Assembly (NCBI GenBank): GCA_022494885.1
Contig: JAGVSM010003538.1
Coordinates: 62,001 to 126,000 of the forward strand
Source of the DNA: Micrasema longulum
Taxonomy: Eukaryota; Arthropoda; Insecta; Trichoptera; Brachycentridae
DNA length: 64,000 nt
Reading direction: 5' to 3'
The notes below the pieces were generated by a model, which had not been told where the DNA came from, did not search any database, and was given only the letters and a program-made list of their open reading frames with translations. This document shows, in pieces, positions 30,611 through 42,711 of this stretch (its first letter is position 1; each line of letters begins with the position of its first letter). A program made the translations under genes and the position numbers.

Positions 30611-32570
30611 AGCATCAGATTGATCACTTTACTTTCATGTAATAAATTACGGAAATAAGCTGAATTTGGTATCCAAATGCAGGAATGATGATGATGCCAA
30701 CTATTTTTCTTCTGTTACTAAATTTCGCACGCCAAATGTTTTTGACCTCTATGACTGCAAAGCATAACTTTCTCTTCTTTCAAATTCCAATCAAATATTA
30801 CATTTGCTAGTGTAGGGAAACAGTCATTATTATTGGCACCGGCTAATGACCCCAGCCTCCGTCACCTGTCAGCCACCGGGACGAGTTTTCACAATCGCAG
30901 TAATAACAACCATATTATATTTACACCGCCTTCGTGGGAACGGGGTGACAATGAGAATCAGTTGCACAATGTTATTAAGTAATGACTTCATTGAATGCGA
31001 CTAAACTGAGGAAAAATAAATCAACTTGTCTTACAATGTTGTCATTCAATTTGCACGTACACATCTCGTCCCGTTATACGAGGAAAACGTTTTAGTTTTT
31101 AAAATAATCATCATCGGATCGCTGTCTTATGTTACCACAATTGGAACGTCAAGGTTCGAAGTTTGATTCCTATTTTCGTAGTAACGGTATTCATACCTAT
31201 TTAAATACAGTTGTCGCATTAATATATGTTAATATCACAATTATTTCATTGTTTTACATTTCAATTTATATACTAATTGAAGTGTAATATCGTCGGTGAG
31301 ACTGCAATTTCGCGTAACCTGTTTTTTAAACGAAAATATTTTGCAGTAAATTCTTTAGAGGAACTAATAGCCGTTTTATTTTAAAATTATTTCTATTTAC
31401 TCTAAATAATGGAAGGTTTTATAATGCTCCTGCGGTATTTTTAATTCATTAAAATGGTAAAAAATAATGTATTAACATAACACTTTTTAGGTTTCCCTGC
31501 AAAAATCAATTGATAATAATTACGTGATATTGCAGAATCACGTTTTTATTTTTAATCTTAACAATCTTAATAAATTTACATCGATCGATAAGGTGGTTGA
31601 TAGGTTTCCTCATTAGGGTTTTTTTTAAAAAAAAAAACAGATATTTTTTTATAATCATTAATCAATAAGTCCACATTCACTACACACTCTCGCATACGCA
31701 CAATACTCACACACCCATACACATATACACACACCCTAAATATATATACTCACCCTAACTAACATGTACAATAATAAAACGGATACACTAAATAAGAGCA
31801 CGCATTGACTATTATTACCATAATTATTGATATACATTTAAAAAAAACTTAATACCACTTCGAGACTTAATTAATCTAGTAAAATTATATTCGATTGTAT
31901 AAATTGCATCTATCCTCAATGAAATTTTATTAAAATTAATTTGATATAAATTCTAATAAACTGCTTTAATAACATATAATGAAAACTAAATTTTGGTCAA
32001 TAAACAATTTTTACTTTTTCTTTTGTGACAATTGGTGTTCACATATAATTGGTGAAAGATGTTTTGTGTTATTATTTTTATTTTTATTTTATAAACTGTA
32101 TTTATATTGTGATATCTTTTACTGTTTGTGAACTGAAAAGAAATAAATAAATAAATGCTGTTACTCCACAAAAATTTAACATGTTTTTGTGTTTGGGAAG
32201 GAACTTACACTGGATAATTATTAAAACGAGTATTAAAAAAATAATAAAAAAAGAAATATAATCTAGACATTTTTAAATTAAGCTATATATAATTTGATTA
32301 TTTGTTTGTTTAAAAGTGTTCCTTTTATTTGTTTATAAGTTTTAATCTCTTATTTTCTTAATAATTAAAGTATGTTAAGTTTTAACTTATTCGTTTTTTA
32401 TTAGAAAAAATGATTTTTTCAGTAGTTTGTTAAGGTTTTTTAAGCAATTTTGCTGAAATTGTTTAGTTTAATATTTTTAAATAAACATCCAACCACGTCG
32501 TTTCCCAGAAGGGGTTAACAGAGAGGATCAAACGCTTTATTAATACTTAAGTTATTGAACTAAAATCAGT
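30611..32570. other. Mostly unassigned stretch with one GC-richer patch
   Basis: A patch at 30830-30970 (GGCACCGGCTAATGACCCCA, TCACCTGTCAGCCACCGGG) is non-repetitive and might be a conserved non-coding element. Bases 32050-32160 end in AAAAGAAATAAATAAATAAA and look like a LINE tail. The rest is AT-rich. Confidence 0.35.
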
Positions 32571-32572
32571 CT

Positions 32573-32600
32573 ATGGGGGGATTCGAATCCCCCCTCCTTC
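32573..32600. other. tRNA T-arm-like palindrome
   Basis: GGGGGGATTCGAATCCCCCC is a perfect palindrome with the TTCGAA core of a tRNA T-loop, on either strand. No matching acceptor, D-arm or anticodon arm is seen beside it, so it is not a tRNA gene. Confidence 0.5.
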
Positions 32601-32639
32601 GGTCCGGCTAGGTTAAAATATATGAACAACTGTTTAAAG

Positions 32640-33015
32640 ACGCTGATGCGGCAGTCAAATGCGCCGTTTTTTCCTTTACTGTGGACAAATTTTCTCGTGA
32701 TCGTTAAAAGGTTTTTGCATCGCGGCGTGCGGGCTCCGAATAATTACCGTATCTGGCGTACTATCCTCTCTCGGCACGTCATTACCTTGTCCAGATCGTG
32801 ACCACGCACGGCCCGGATAGTCGGTCACAAGTAGCCGGGTACCAGGTCACAGATAAACCGCTATTTTGTCCAGCGTAATATTTATTTCGGACGGGAAAAA
32901 TCAATGGAAGTCGGTGATTAACAACGGTACTCATGGGCTGAAGACGAGACGTATCAATGCGCATGAATAATTTGGTTTTGGGACCAAAAATGGGCCGCCA
33001 TCTTTGTTGCGGTTG
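32640..33015. promoter_or_regulatory. CpG-rich single-copy island
   Basis: Clearly GC-richer than the flanks, with many CpG (CATCGCGGCGTGCGGGCTCC, GACCACGCACGGCCCGGATA). It contains GGGCCGCCATCTTTG (YY1/Pho-like) and ATGCGCATGAATAAT (POU-like). It has no coding frame of note. Enhancer or promoter function is an inference. Confidence 0.3.
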
Positions 33016-33361
33016 ATGTGGTCGAGAGAAATTGCTTTTAAATTTAAATATGTGTACTCAATATTAATTTTTAAAATCACATAAATCTGTTCAAGGTGCC
33101 AGACTTTGGAATGAGCTAACTCTTCATTAAAAAAGTAATCCTTCTTTGGCCACTTTTAAGTCATTCATCATTCCATGTCCACTCCTTAGTTGGAGCATAT
33201 AGTATCCATGAAGAACCTCCGTGCATCTCTATCGGCTGCCAGCTCGTGTGCATCCTCCCAAGTCAGGTTCTGCTCCGAAGTTCTGACATAAACTGCCGAC
33301 AAACAGTCAGCAATGGACTTTTTATTTTTTTTTATATATATATATTTATATTTTTTTTACA

Positions 33362-33535
33362 TTTTTTTTTGCACCACAACAGGCCAGGAGGCCTAATTAC
33401 AGTGGTGAATTACATCACAGAGCACCCAGGCTTGAGAAAAATCACATTTTTAATTTTTGTGTTCTCACCGGGAATCGAACCCGGAACCTTCCGTGCGTAA
33501 GTCAAGCGTCTTGACCACTACACCACGGAGGCCGC
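33362..33535 (-). mobile_element. SINE family 1, near full-length
   Basis: Almost identical to 275-447: GCGGCCTCCGTGGTGTAGTG head, GGTTCGATTCCC B box, and GGCCTGTTGTGGTGC end with A-tail. Confidence 0.9.
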
Positions 33536-33564
33536 ATATGAAATATATATATTTATTTGGACCC

Positions 33565-33890
33565 CTGTAATAAGTAGCCCTACGTGTCATGTACAAGGCT
33601 AAGTGCCCTATGCACCACTGGGTCCAGTTCAGGAAACACTAATGATGAATTTACCACATGTAAAAATGCTCATTGAAAAAGTACCGATACAATATACCCA
33701 TTATATTTTTGATAAAAAGATACTTATTTTTTATCACATTTGAAATTTTGCAGTTTGAATCACCTTTAAAATCAATATTTTATTTCCAACCGGCTAGGAA
33801 TCGCTCCTAGTACCTCAAAAATTGTAGGTGGACGCCAACACAACGAGGCGGACTTATCTCCACTCGATTTCCTTGTTCAGAATTTTTGCT
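33565..33890 (-). mobile_element. SINE family 2 copy, long
   Basis: On the minus strand: head GTCCGCCTCGTTGTGTTGG, B-box-like GAGCGATTCC, and a body through AATAAAATATTGATTTTAAA to GGTGCATAGGGCACTTAGCC. Confidence 0.55.
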
Positions 33891-34562
33891 TAAGAGCAGC
33901 CATCGCATCGAGTATAAAACAGTTAGAGTTCTGGTTCTGTTTCAAAATACAGAATTGTTTTCTTCACCCGCCTATATTTACGATTGATGATTTGATTCGC
34001 ATTTGTATTTTCATAAAGTAAGAACCCGCGAATAATTGTTTATAGTACATTGGGATCCTATTGTAGATTCAACTTCGTAGAGCTACTTATGTAAAAATAA
34101 AACAAATATTTAAAAAAAAAAAATGTGATTACTTAAATCACTGAACGATAAAGGGTTAAGTTCGCATTGCAGAAACGGGGCATAGGTTCAACATTGTAAA
34201 ACTGGGTCTAATATAAAAATTTGACTAACCAAAACGGTTACCTTCCGTAGCAACAACGGACTGTTCTAACAGTTATAGTTAACTGGACTAGATTTTCAAT
34301 CTTAGTTTAATAACCACAATGTAAACATTTGTATGAATATAAAGAACATCTTTTATTTTATTATATGGTGTTTAATATTTTTTGTTTATTAGTTTGTTTT
34401 ATCATCATACCATTTCACACACCAGATGGAGCATAGGGCACTGGATTGTTAAACTAAATGCAGAGTATCGCGACCGTCTGTTAAGGAAAGTAAAATGATC
34501 GTAAAATTAAAAGTTTAAATTAAAAAGGTACTTGAGTCGTTCTATTTATTTACTTGCATAAT

Positions 34563-34755
34563 CAGCCTCGTGGTGTAATGGTCAGCGCATTTACCTACCA
34601 TGCAAGAGATCTCGGGTTCGATTCTCGACAGTGTTTATATGAAATATTGATTTAATAAGGGTGTTTTCACACTAAAATATTTCATAGCTCTCTACCTTTA
34701 TGTTACAAAAATAAGCTGTGATTAGGTGCAGATAAGGAATGATGATGATGATGAA
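34563..34755 (+). mobile_element. SINE family 2, best copy
   Basis: Head CAGCCTCGTGGTGTAATGGT (A box), TCGGGTTCGATTCTCG (B box), then a body of about 115 bases and a (GAT)n tail at 34741. The tail and head define this family. Confidence 0.82.
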
Positions 34756-35234
34756 TACTAGGCAACTTCTATTTGAGGGGGGTCGTATTTGCTTTTGATT
34801 GAGCTAGCCGGTGAACACAAGGGCAGATATCAGATATTATTATATTTATCTGTATTTTATCTTACCTTTCAGCCAAACAAACTTTGCATTATATATATTT
34901 TATGTTCGCCCTTAGAATATCATTTTACTTAGATTGGATGAACATTTATTTATTTATAGTCCTGCTTTTCATGGATTCAAAAATAATAAATTATATGGTA
35001 CACTAGTAAACAACTTTTTACAACAATTTTTTGAGACCAGTTAGATTTTTATAAGTTATGGTTGGAAAGGAAATTTTTATATGGTTTATTCTTGCTCAAC
35101 TAGCAATCCACATCGTGTAAATGATTATTTGAGCATTTACATGCGTAAGGAAGGCAAGCACACCTTTGTGTTACAGTGTATAAATATAAATTACAAAATA
35201 TTCAGAAAAATAACAGAATAAAATATGATTAAAT
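34756..35234. other. Unassigned AT-rich stretch
   Basis: Nothing recognised. Confidence 0.4.
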
Positions 35235-35610
35235 TTAAAACAGATAAAATAAATCAAAAAAATATTCACACGACATTAAAAGGTCTCTATTTAATCCACG
35301 ATTTATTTATATTATAACATACATCTTTATATCAGAATCCAACAATTTTACATATTTTATTAATATGTAAAATTTCCACGCCTGCTTCTTAGTAAGAATG
35401 TGATTTTCGGATATCAGATAATTCACACATCAAATATTTATATTTTTTTTATTCTAATTTCTATTTATTCGAAGTGATGCACGTATGCAAATTTGGGTAA
35501 TCAATGTATAAATTCCCAAACGATTCCATTTATATCCTTTCTTCGTCTTATCTCCGTAAGATACAATTTATCAAAAAAGTAAAAAGACCAGCAAATGGTA
35601 AATACATATA
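35235..35610 (-). pseudogene. Decayed LINE 3' part, family J copy 1
   Basis: Parallel to 37133-37575: GACATTAAAAGGTCTCTATT, GTGATTTTCGGATATCAGAT and GTAAGATACAATTTATCAAA occur in the same order. The reading frame is lost. The family A-type motif follows at 35650-35673. Confidence 0.6.
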
Positions 35611-36139
35611 GTATAAATAACTCGAGGAAATCCAGCATGTCAGAAAGCGTTTGGGCATACTCAGAACATTATTGAATCTTAGCAATGTGATTGCTTTAAA
35701 CTTGGATTGACAAACGAGGCTATGATTATTTTTAACGTTATGATCATTACGTGATTTGAAGTAGGTAATACTTTTCTTTTCAAATTGTTCCGTAGCCTCA
35801 AACTTTAGGCAACAAAAGAAAAAGAACGGATTAAAAGACACAGTATACAAGTTTATATTGCTACCATACAAACTTTATCACTACTGAATGAGAAGTCACA
35901 CTATTTTGTAAGTGCCCGTACAATATACAATACTTGCAAACTTGAAGAGAAACAGTTAAGGTTTAAGTCTAAGTTAGAAGACAATTTGAGCAGTATCTTT
36001 TTTTCTATTCTGATTTGATCTCACAATGCTAAAAAATAAATTTAAATAATTGGACAAATGCAAAATGGTATAATACATACATGTCAATCCACTCTAAATT
36101 TAACGTCCCGTTTGGATTCGGACAATGCGAGTGAATTTA

Positions 36140-36395
36140 AAAAAAAAAATTATTAATAAATTTCATGAAAAGTACATGTTTTTGTAAAATTGTAAATATG
36201 TCTACTTTTACATATCTAATAAATGTTATAACTGTAACTCTCCAAAAAAAGAGACTTACTCTTGTGCTTGTAGAGTGACTTACACTGTTTTAGTTGTTTA
36301 TTTATAAGAGTTTATATAATTTTAAATACGAGTACATGAGAAAGAAAAATAAAAACATAGGATATATAAAAAAAAAAACTTTACATTGATCATCT
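36140..36395 (-). mobile_element. LINE family L 3' UTR
   Basis: Shares GTAACTCTCCAAAAAAAGAG and the GCTTGTAGAGTGACTTACAC part with 3.3, 47.4 and 63.6 kb. No ORF part remains. Confidence 0.7.
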
Positions 36396-36544
36396 TGTCT
36401 TTGTGTATGTGTCAGTGCCAAATAGCTAAATCAACCACTCAATTGGGCGGCTAGGCTATTGATTTAATGCCGAAATTCAATTGAATGGCTAACCACCAGC
36501 AGTATACATAATTTTTCTGTACGTGTGATGAATTATTAATGTTC

Positions 36545-36940
36545 TAATATTGAATTCAAGTAGGCACCTAGGTGTTTGTTTATGGTTGGATTCCAAAACA
36601 TAAAATACATATTTTTTAAATATGGAATTCTTTTAACAAATGTCAAACTCCGCTCTTCTCACCAACAAGGGTGCACTTATGTAGAAATACGATTTTTAAA
36701 AATATATTGAATTTAATAATACTTAAGTATTAACAAAAATCCAGTTAAAAGAAATAAATTGGTACAAATTATAAGAAATCTAAGGAAAGAATCTGATTGA
36801 GATCCACAAAAAACAAATACTGTTTGTAAACATTCAAAAACAAACTTTTTTTAATCACAAAAAAAACATATTTCCATTTTTTTGTAAATGCATTCTCCTC
36901 GAATCGTAGATTGATGAATAAAACATTTAAGCTCCATACT
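36545..36940 (-). mobile_element. Helitron fragment
   Basis: AGGCACCTAGGTGTTTGTTT, CTCTTCTCACCAACAAGGGT and GAAAGAATCTGATTGAGATC match the complete Helitron at 57.4 kb in inverse. The terminal hairpin and the 5' end are missing. Confidence 0.65.
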
Positions 36941-37132
36941 TCTTTTTTACATATTAGATTGAAGATCTTATTATCTAGTACTTATCTGTGTATATATTTT
37001 AGTTAAGTTAATATTTACACCTGATCATGGGTAATTCAGAATGCCCGAAACAAGTAGAGTTATAATATATTAAACTTTTATGTGGTAAAAATTATAATGT
37101 GTTTCATTTGAAATAAATCCGATAAATGCTAT

Positions 37133-37575
37133 AAATGAAAAAATTCACAGAATATTAAAAGGTCTACATTTTATCCGCCTGCTAGTCATATTCTTATATA
37201 AATTGCAACTGACAGACGTTTTTATGTCAGGGTCTAACATGTCAAAAAGCTTGGGACCCAATACCGTAAAACGCCTTTGAAAAATGAGACCACTTTTACA
37301 ATACATGTAAAATTTCCACGATTGCATCTTAGCAAAAATGTGGTTTTCGGATAACAGATAATTCACAAGCTTTCAAAAATTATTGTTCTTCAGACATCTT
37401 ACATTTAAGCTTTTTGATTCTAATTTCTATTTACTCGAAATTATACAGAAATTTGGGAAATTGATGTATAAATTCCTGAATGATTCAATTTATACCCTTT
37501 CTTCGTCCTAGCACCCGTAAGATACAATTTATCAAAAAAGTAAAAGGACCAGTAAATGGTAAATACATATAGTGT
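37133..37575 (-). pseudogene. LINE C-terminal fragment, family J copy 2
   Basis: A 73-codon minus frame reads RRFTVLGPKLFDMLDPDIKT then SVSCNLYKNMTSRRIKCRPF, typical of Jockey-type LINE C-termini. The 5' part continues to 37575 in decayed form. Confidence 0.65.
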
Positions 37576-37619
37576 GTAAAAAAAATCACTGCTCTAGTCG
37601 TAATCCAGGGAGACAATAC

Positions 37620-38345
37620 GGAAATAGGTTTTAATTTTTTATATTTTTATTTATACTTTTACAATTTTGTATGGTGCCAAGAGAAACATTATACAATAAG
37701 TATAGTGAAACATGCTTTAAATTAGTTATGTAACATAGTTAACTTAATAAAAAAAAATAAAACGTAATTAATCTAATTAACTTAAATATCATCGTAAACA
37801 TAATAAGGAAAATAAACTAAAATAATCATAAAGAACCTAATAAACTTGCAGACAAAATTTCATAATCAGGAAATATTTTTTTACCTTTTTAGCTTGATCC
37901 ACTCATCGATCTGTGCGCAACTCACCTCCACTATCCATTTCTTAATAGCAACTTTATATTGAGAGTACTTACTAATTTTCCTTATAGGCGATGAAAGCAG
38001 ATTGTACACTTTAACCGAGTAGTAGGCCAATCCTCTTTGACCGAATGTTGTATTGATTTTATGTTGATTTTGCAGAATCAGAGTGGAGTATCTAGTTACT
38101 CTTGTATTTGTGTAATGAGTTATGGAAGGTAGATAATAATGTTTGTGTGCGTACAGTAATATAGCTTTTACACAAAGTTGTTTTACAGATGTAACATTAA
38201 GATTTACGAATATACCGAGGGAGCTAGATCTGATTGGGACTCTAAAGATAATTTTTATTAAAAAATTGCGTGCAATGATTATTTGTTTGATCAATGTGTC
38301 ATTTGCACCTCTTTATCCAATTATTTCATATTCCAAAACTGATTG
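37620..38345 (-). pseudogene. LINE C-terminal ORF and 3' UTR, family K
   Basis: The 137-codon minus frame contains KINTTFGQRGLAYYSVKVYN, LLSSPIRKISKYSQYKVAIK and a KWIVEV end, a Jockey/CR1-type C-terminus (TFGQRGL...YN.LP). The AT-rich 3' UTR extends to about 37620. A more decayed relative is at 53.5-54.05 kb. Confidence 0.85.
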
Positions 38346-38379
38346 ACTGATTGCGTAATATATTTTTAGAAGTTATTTT

Positions 38380-38482
38380 AGGCTGATTATATTTCTTATG
38401 GTCCTATTTAAAATTCTCAACTCACTCTTTGATGCGCCTGAACTACTGAGCTCAATAAAATTAAATATCCCAACTAGAAATT
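38380..38482 (+). pseudogene. Short LINE fragment of the 18.4-kb family
   Basis: Translates to FKILNSLFDAPELLSSIKLN then IPTRN, almost identical to the 18.97-19.06 kb segment but on the plus strand. Confidence 0.75.
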
Positions 38483-38889
38483 TATTTATATAATAAATTA
38501 CAATGAACTTCCATCAAGAATTTTCACTTACAAACTTAAATGTTTTAAATAACGCGAACACAGCAACCCTGAAACGATTGTATAAAAGATACCAGTCTCG
38601 AAGATGTCGCGAAAGCGATGAAATCGGTCACTGGATATTCCATATTTGTGGATTAAAGTATCCCTCGTCTTTTATTTAGATTATAAAAAAAACATAAATT
38701 GAAAAAAATATTATATAGATAAATTAATAAAAAGTAAATTTGCTTTTCCATTTATTTTTAACACGTTCAATTTGATTATTCCACCTTAAATTCCCATCTA
38801 TATTAATACCTAAACATTTAATTGAATTTACTCTGTCCAACGATTGAAGAAAAGTTTATATTGTACGAGTTGAGAAAATACAAATAAAT

Positions 38890-39250
38890 GCATTGTCAAT
38901 ATTTTAAGCCAGGAGCCGCCCGTGCAGGGTAGGTAAAGTGGGTGTGGGGAAGTGGATAGTGGATAGGTAGTTGTTGGGTACTGCGTGGGTACCGAGTTTC
39001 GTAGTTGCGGTGTGGGTACACGCCACACGAGACACAAGTTTAGTGGGGCAACGCGGGTTAAAAGTGCAACTCGACCGTTAATGCAAACGAGACGAGCGGA
39101 TCCATGGCAGCCACGTAAACCGCCGTATGTAGGAAACGTCGGCTTTTCAGGACAACCTATTAAAGACGTTCGAAGACTACAGCAATTAAAGCCGCGAACC
39201 GCTTGATAAAATCGAAAGACTTCAGGGCCTTATTGAGGAAGTTTAGTGCG
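38890..39250. promoter_or_regulatory. CpG-rich single-copy island
   Basis: Sharply GC-rich in an AT-rich setting (CGAGTTTCGTAGTTGCGGTG, GCAACGCGGGTTAAAAGTGC, GCCACGTAAACCGCCGTATG). A 73-codon plus frame (38985-39206) and a 69-codon minus frame are open, but neither has a recognisable family. CAGG|GTAGGT near 38929 is a weak donor. It could be a promoter with an untranslated exon, or the edge of an unknown element. Confidence 0.3.
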
Positions 39251-39320
39251 TTAAAAAAATTATATTCCTTAACAAACTATCCAACAAAGCCAAATATTTT
39301 TTTATTTAATTTTTATGTAA

Positions 39321-39465
39321 TGTAAGGTGTAATGGTCAGAGCGTTTCCCTACCACGCAAGAAATTTCGGGTTCGATTTCCAACATGGGTTATATGAAATA
39401 TTTATTTAAAAAGTTGTTTGTACAGAAGAAAATTTCGTAGTTCCTGGATTGTGACTGGACATCTA
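39321..39465 (+). mobile_element. SINE family 2 copy, diverged
   Basis: AAGGTGTAATGGTCAGAGCG head, TTTCGGGTTCGATTTCC B box, and a short body. Confidence 0.65.
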
Positions 39466-39479
39466 ACAATTTTTTGAAT

Positions 39480-39665
39480 TTTTTTAGATGAAATATTTGT
39501 GTTCTTATGATTTACCCAAATATCGAATTTCGAGGACCATTTTCAACCAGTTGTAAATAACTCACCATTAGAAAATAGAATCAAGTTGAGGTAGAGTGGT
39601 ATTCGAACCACGGACCTTTGGTCCGTTAGACCGAGACACTAGCCACAGGACCACAACCTGGGGAC
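39480..39665 (-). mobile_element. SINE family 3 copy
   Basis: The minus strand starts CCAGGTTGTGGTCCTGTGGC (A box), has CCGTGGTTCGAATACC (B box), then CTCAACTTGATTCTATTTTC. It ends near AAATATTTCAT, matching 48.89-49.08 kb over its whole length. Confidence 0.82.
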
Positions 39666-39689
39666 CACAAAATGATTAAGAAACGCTGC

Positions 39690-39770
39690 GATTGGTGAAC
39701 CAATGCAGTGTCCTATGCACCATTAGGTTCGGAAAGGAAATGATTATAATGATGATGATTTTTATGTGTC
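39690..39770 (+). mobile_element. SINE tail fragment
   Basis: GTGTCCTATGCACCATTAGG, GGAAAGGAAATGATTATAAT and a GATGATGAT run. Confidence 0.5.
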
Positions 39771-39989
39771 GTATATCTATGATTTTGTAAAGTATTGGAG
39801 TTTTGAATTTTTTTATTGATTTATTTATATGCATTAACATCAATGTCAAAAATTACTGGTGTTTGGTTTTCGCAAGTTCATGTACAGTGAGATGTGTTAG
39901 ACACAGAGAATCTGAAAAGAAAAAATCTAAACTTTCCAAATGTGGTGTTAGCAGCAAATTCTGCGGATTCTGTGGACAGCTAGATGTAC

Positions 39990-40330
39990 AAATATATCTA
40001 AACTCCGGGAACTAGACATAAGACAAAGACTAACATCCACGTGGGAGAAAAGAATCCTCCAGTTGGACATATTTCCAGAGGGAACTCTGATAGTTTGGAG
40101 AAAACTATCCTTCTGGGAAGTGTCGAAGGGAAAAGGTCGCATGGACGTCAACCGACAAAATAGAGCGGCTTGGTCACTGAATTATCAGAACTATAACTGA
40201 TAAAAAATGCCTATAGAACAGCAAAATACCATTCCAGATGGAGGGAGATTGTTAACAGACGAGCCATGCCTAGAGTCGGGCGTGATCACCATCCTCAGAT
40301 ATGAGGCGTGGACTATAAAGAGATACGTAT
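39990..40330 (+). pseudogene. Decayed LINE C-terminal end
   Basis: Pieces in different frames include EGKRSHGRQPT, a later KYHSRWREIVNRRAMP and the terminal GxDHHPQ-type residues before a stop. This is the usual end of RTE-like insect LINE ORFs, with frameshifts. Confidence 0.7.
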
Positions 40331-40373
40331 ACAAACTGTACAGTTTTAGAAAATAAAAACTACATGGGTATTA

Positions 40374-41940
40374 GGGTGGGCCGATATTTTTATTTTCCGA
40401 ATATCGAAATGAAAAGAGTCTAAAACCACTGGCGGCTCCTGACCGAAAACATTGGTAGTGCATTTTTTTAAATGTTGTCAACTTGTATATTATTAAGTTC
40501 AATAATATTATAATAATTTGATAGGTCTGACGTGATAAACGAGCACTAGTATGACAGCCCGTGCATCGGAACTAGAAACCCTAAATGCGCCCAACATAAT
40601 ACGCACGTTATAGTTAACTAAATTGGTACTAATATCATGTCATTACGCATGTTCAAAGTGACATTTCAAACGGACTTCAAATCTACGCATGCGTCAGCAA
40701 TGCCCGGAATATGTATATTATCTTCTCTCTCTAACGCACAATTCATCGGTATGAAGCATTGTCTGTCTCGCTCAAATGACGATTTTAGGAGATATAATAT
40801 CTTTTCTTCTCTGGTCTCAATCCTGGGATTGGCTGGCAGCAATTACATTCATTCTTCTCCTCCATTCCTCCCTGTCTTGTGCGGCTCTTTTAAAGTCAAC
40901 ATATGATGAGCAGCGCACGTCCTCTAATAGGTCCTCCGGGTACTCTCGGCGTGGGCGTCCCCTAGAATTTGTCCCCTCGGTCATCCCCTCTAATATGACA
41001 TGCAGGAGGCCTTCTTGACGTATTACATGGCCGATCCATCTCGCTCGCCTTTCGGACAAGGTCCTGAGCAGGTGCCTTCCACCTTCGATTCTTTGGAGAA
41101 CCTCCTCATTTGTAATGTGGTCTCTCCAGGAAATTCCTAGTAGTCTTCTATAGGACCACATCTCAAAAGCCTCTAGTCTCCGTTTATCTCTTTCGGATAG
41201 GCACCATGTCTCGCAGCCATACATCAAGATACTCCATACATAGGTCTCGATGAGGAGTATTCTTAGTTTTAGGTCTATATTATTTGATTCAATTATTTAT
41301 GACCTTTTATTAAATGCAAGTCTAGCTTGATGTATACGGCTGTCGACCTCGCTCTTAGACCGACCGTCCCACGTTATTTTGCTCCCGAGGTAGACAAACT
41401 CCTTGGTGTTCTTTAGTGGTGTTCCCGACATCACTACTCTCATCTGGTGTTGCATTCGGCCTACAGTCAGTAGCTTTGTTTTGTCATTTCGTATTTAAGT
41501 AAGAAAATCAGTCCAATAAAATTTTATAAAGGGCATTAAAACCTTATTAAATACGCATCTAAGGGCGTGAGTTACACTTTGTTTTGTAATAAATGAGTAG
41601 CATTGATTAAATGAGCCATTGTTTTCGTCAATATCAGCTAGGCGCTCAACGAAATCAGTTTCGCGGAGTGTAAACTTTTTGCATTTCGGTAGTTTTAAAA
41701 AGTGTTCGAATTTGTAATGTGATTAAATTATATCTTTTCTAACAAAAAAAAATATGTTAACAATTTAGACAATTAACAAAATATTCAGACATTTATAAAC
41801 TTCAAACCTCGGTTGACGGCCAAAAGTAGTATGCAATATATTTTTTAATGATTTTTACATTCAATGTGATCCAAAATGCAACTTTTTAGACCCTTTTCAC
41901 TTTGATGTTTTAAAAAAATCTTCGTACATCACCGGCCCAC
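40374..41940. mobile_element. Family C element, copy 2, with nested insertions
   Basis: The left end GGTGGGCCGATATTTTTATT and AATGAAAAGAGTCTAAAA (40374-40428) and the right part (41484-41940, ending CATCACCGGCCCAC) match the family C copy at 1748-2363. Between them lie about 1 kb of unrelated DNA and a minus-strand LINE. About 115 bases of family C are missing at the junction. Confidence 0.65.
40800..41483 (-). pseudogene. LINE C-terminal region, nearly open
   Basis: The minus frame runs TKLLTVGRMQHQMRVVMSGT, KEFVYLGSKITWDGRS, one stop after AFNKRS, then ETYVWSILMYGCETWCLSER, MWSYRRLLGISWRD, RARWIGHVIRQEG, GRPRREYPEDLLEDV, ending AASQSQD. This is the post-polymerase part of an RTE/CR1-like LINE. 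Only one stop interrupts about 225 codons, so it is one of the younger LINE fragments here. Confidence 0.9.
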
Positions 41941-42324
41941 TTAAATGGGTATATTAATACAGAATCTTATGATTTTACAAAATTGTAAACAAAAGTAAAC
42001 TAAAAGTCTACGCTTTACTATAAATATATAGAGGAGGAGGATTGAAAGGAAAGAAAAAGAAAAGAAAAACTCAAACATTTAGATGGTGACATTTCAATCT
42101 TAACTCTTTAAAGACTGTGGTAAATAATTCCTTTGCGAGCGGTGATGTAACATCGTGTTACCACTAGTAAAAGACGGACTATTCTCAACTTCAGACATTT
42201 GGAAAAAAAGAAACATGGAGATTATACTGTTTAATAATTCTTTTTCCATAATATATGCGAATAAACATATAATTTAGCCCTGTTATAGCAAAATAAATAT
42301 AAAATCACAAATACGCCTTTCATG

Positions 42325-42585
42325 TTATGCGCGTGCGTCCCCCTTCACTGTCATCAGCAGACTGGAAAGTAAATCGGTTTTGGACAACACGCCGCAGAAC
42401 AGCGTTGTTGTCTTCCTTGTTATGACTTCTATCTTCGTTTCTCTCTTATATAAGATATCTGTATAGAGGTGTTGCTGAATTAGCGGACATTCATTCTTTG
42501 CGTAGCAAGGATAAATATTTTTTGTAATAACATTTAGCATAGTTGTACAAATTTTACTTTCCAAATCGGGTGTAAAAAGGTCCAT
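42325..42585 (-). CDS. Unrecognised 86-codon ORF
   Basis: ATG to stop frame with a coding-like 3' half (GC-richer, ending MTVKGDARA). It is not repeated in the window. No domain, signal peptide or membrane segment is evident. A consensus CRE (TGACGTCA) lies at 42712-42719, about 130 bases upstream of its ATG. Chance is a real possibility. Confidence 0.2.
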   Translation of the reverse strand: MDLFTPDLESKICTTMLNVITKNIYPCYAKNECPLIQQHLYTDILYKRETKIEVITRKTTTLFCGVLSKTDLLSSLLMTVKGDARA

Positions 42586-42711
42586 TTAAAGATAACGAAA
42601 CATACGAATTCATCATTTTAAAAAATAAGAGAGATAAATCAAGTCTTGTGTCCTATGTCGACTAGTGTGACATCACAGCCACACAAGAGTTAACAAAAAC
42701 AACACCTCCCG

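Noticed and set aside
32573..32600. tRNA or selenocysteine tRNA
   Set aside because: Only a T-arm-like palindrome is present; acceptor, D and anticodon arms are missing.
34563..34640. tRNA gene
   Set aside because: Good A and B boxes but no cloverleaf; the sequence continues into a SINE body with a (GAT)n tail. The same applies to the heads at 51.0, 39.6 and 49.0 kb.
38985..39206. 73-codon ORF in the CpG island
   Set aside because: Open frames occur on both strands because stop codons are rare in GC-rich DNA; no domain or conservation clue.
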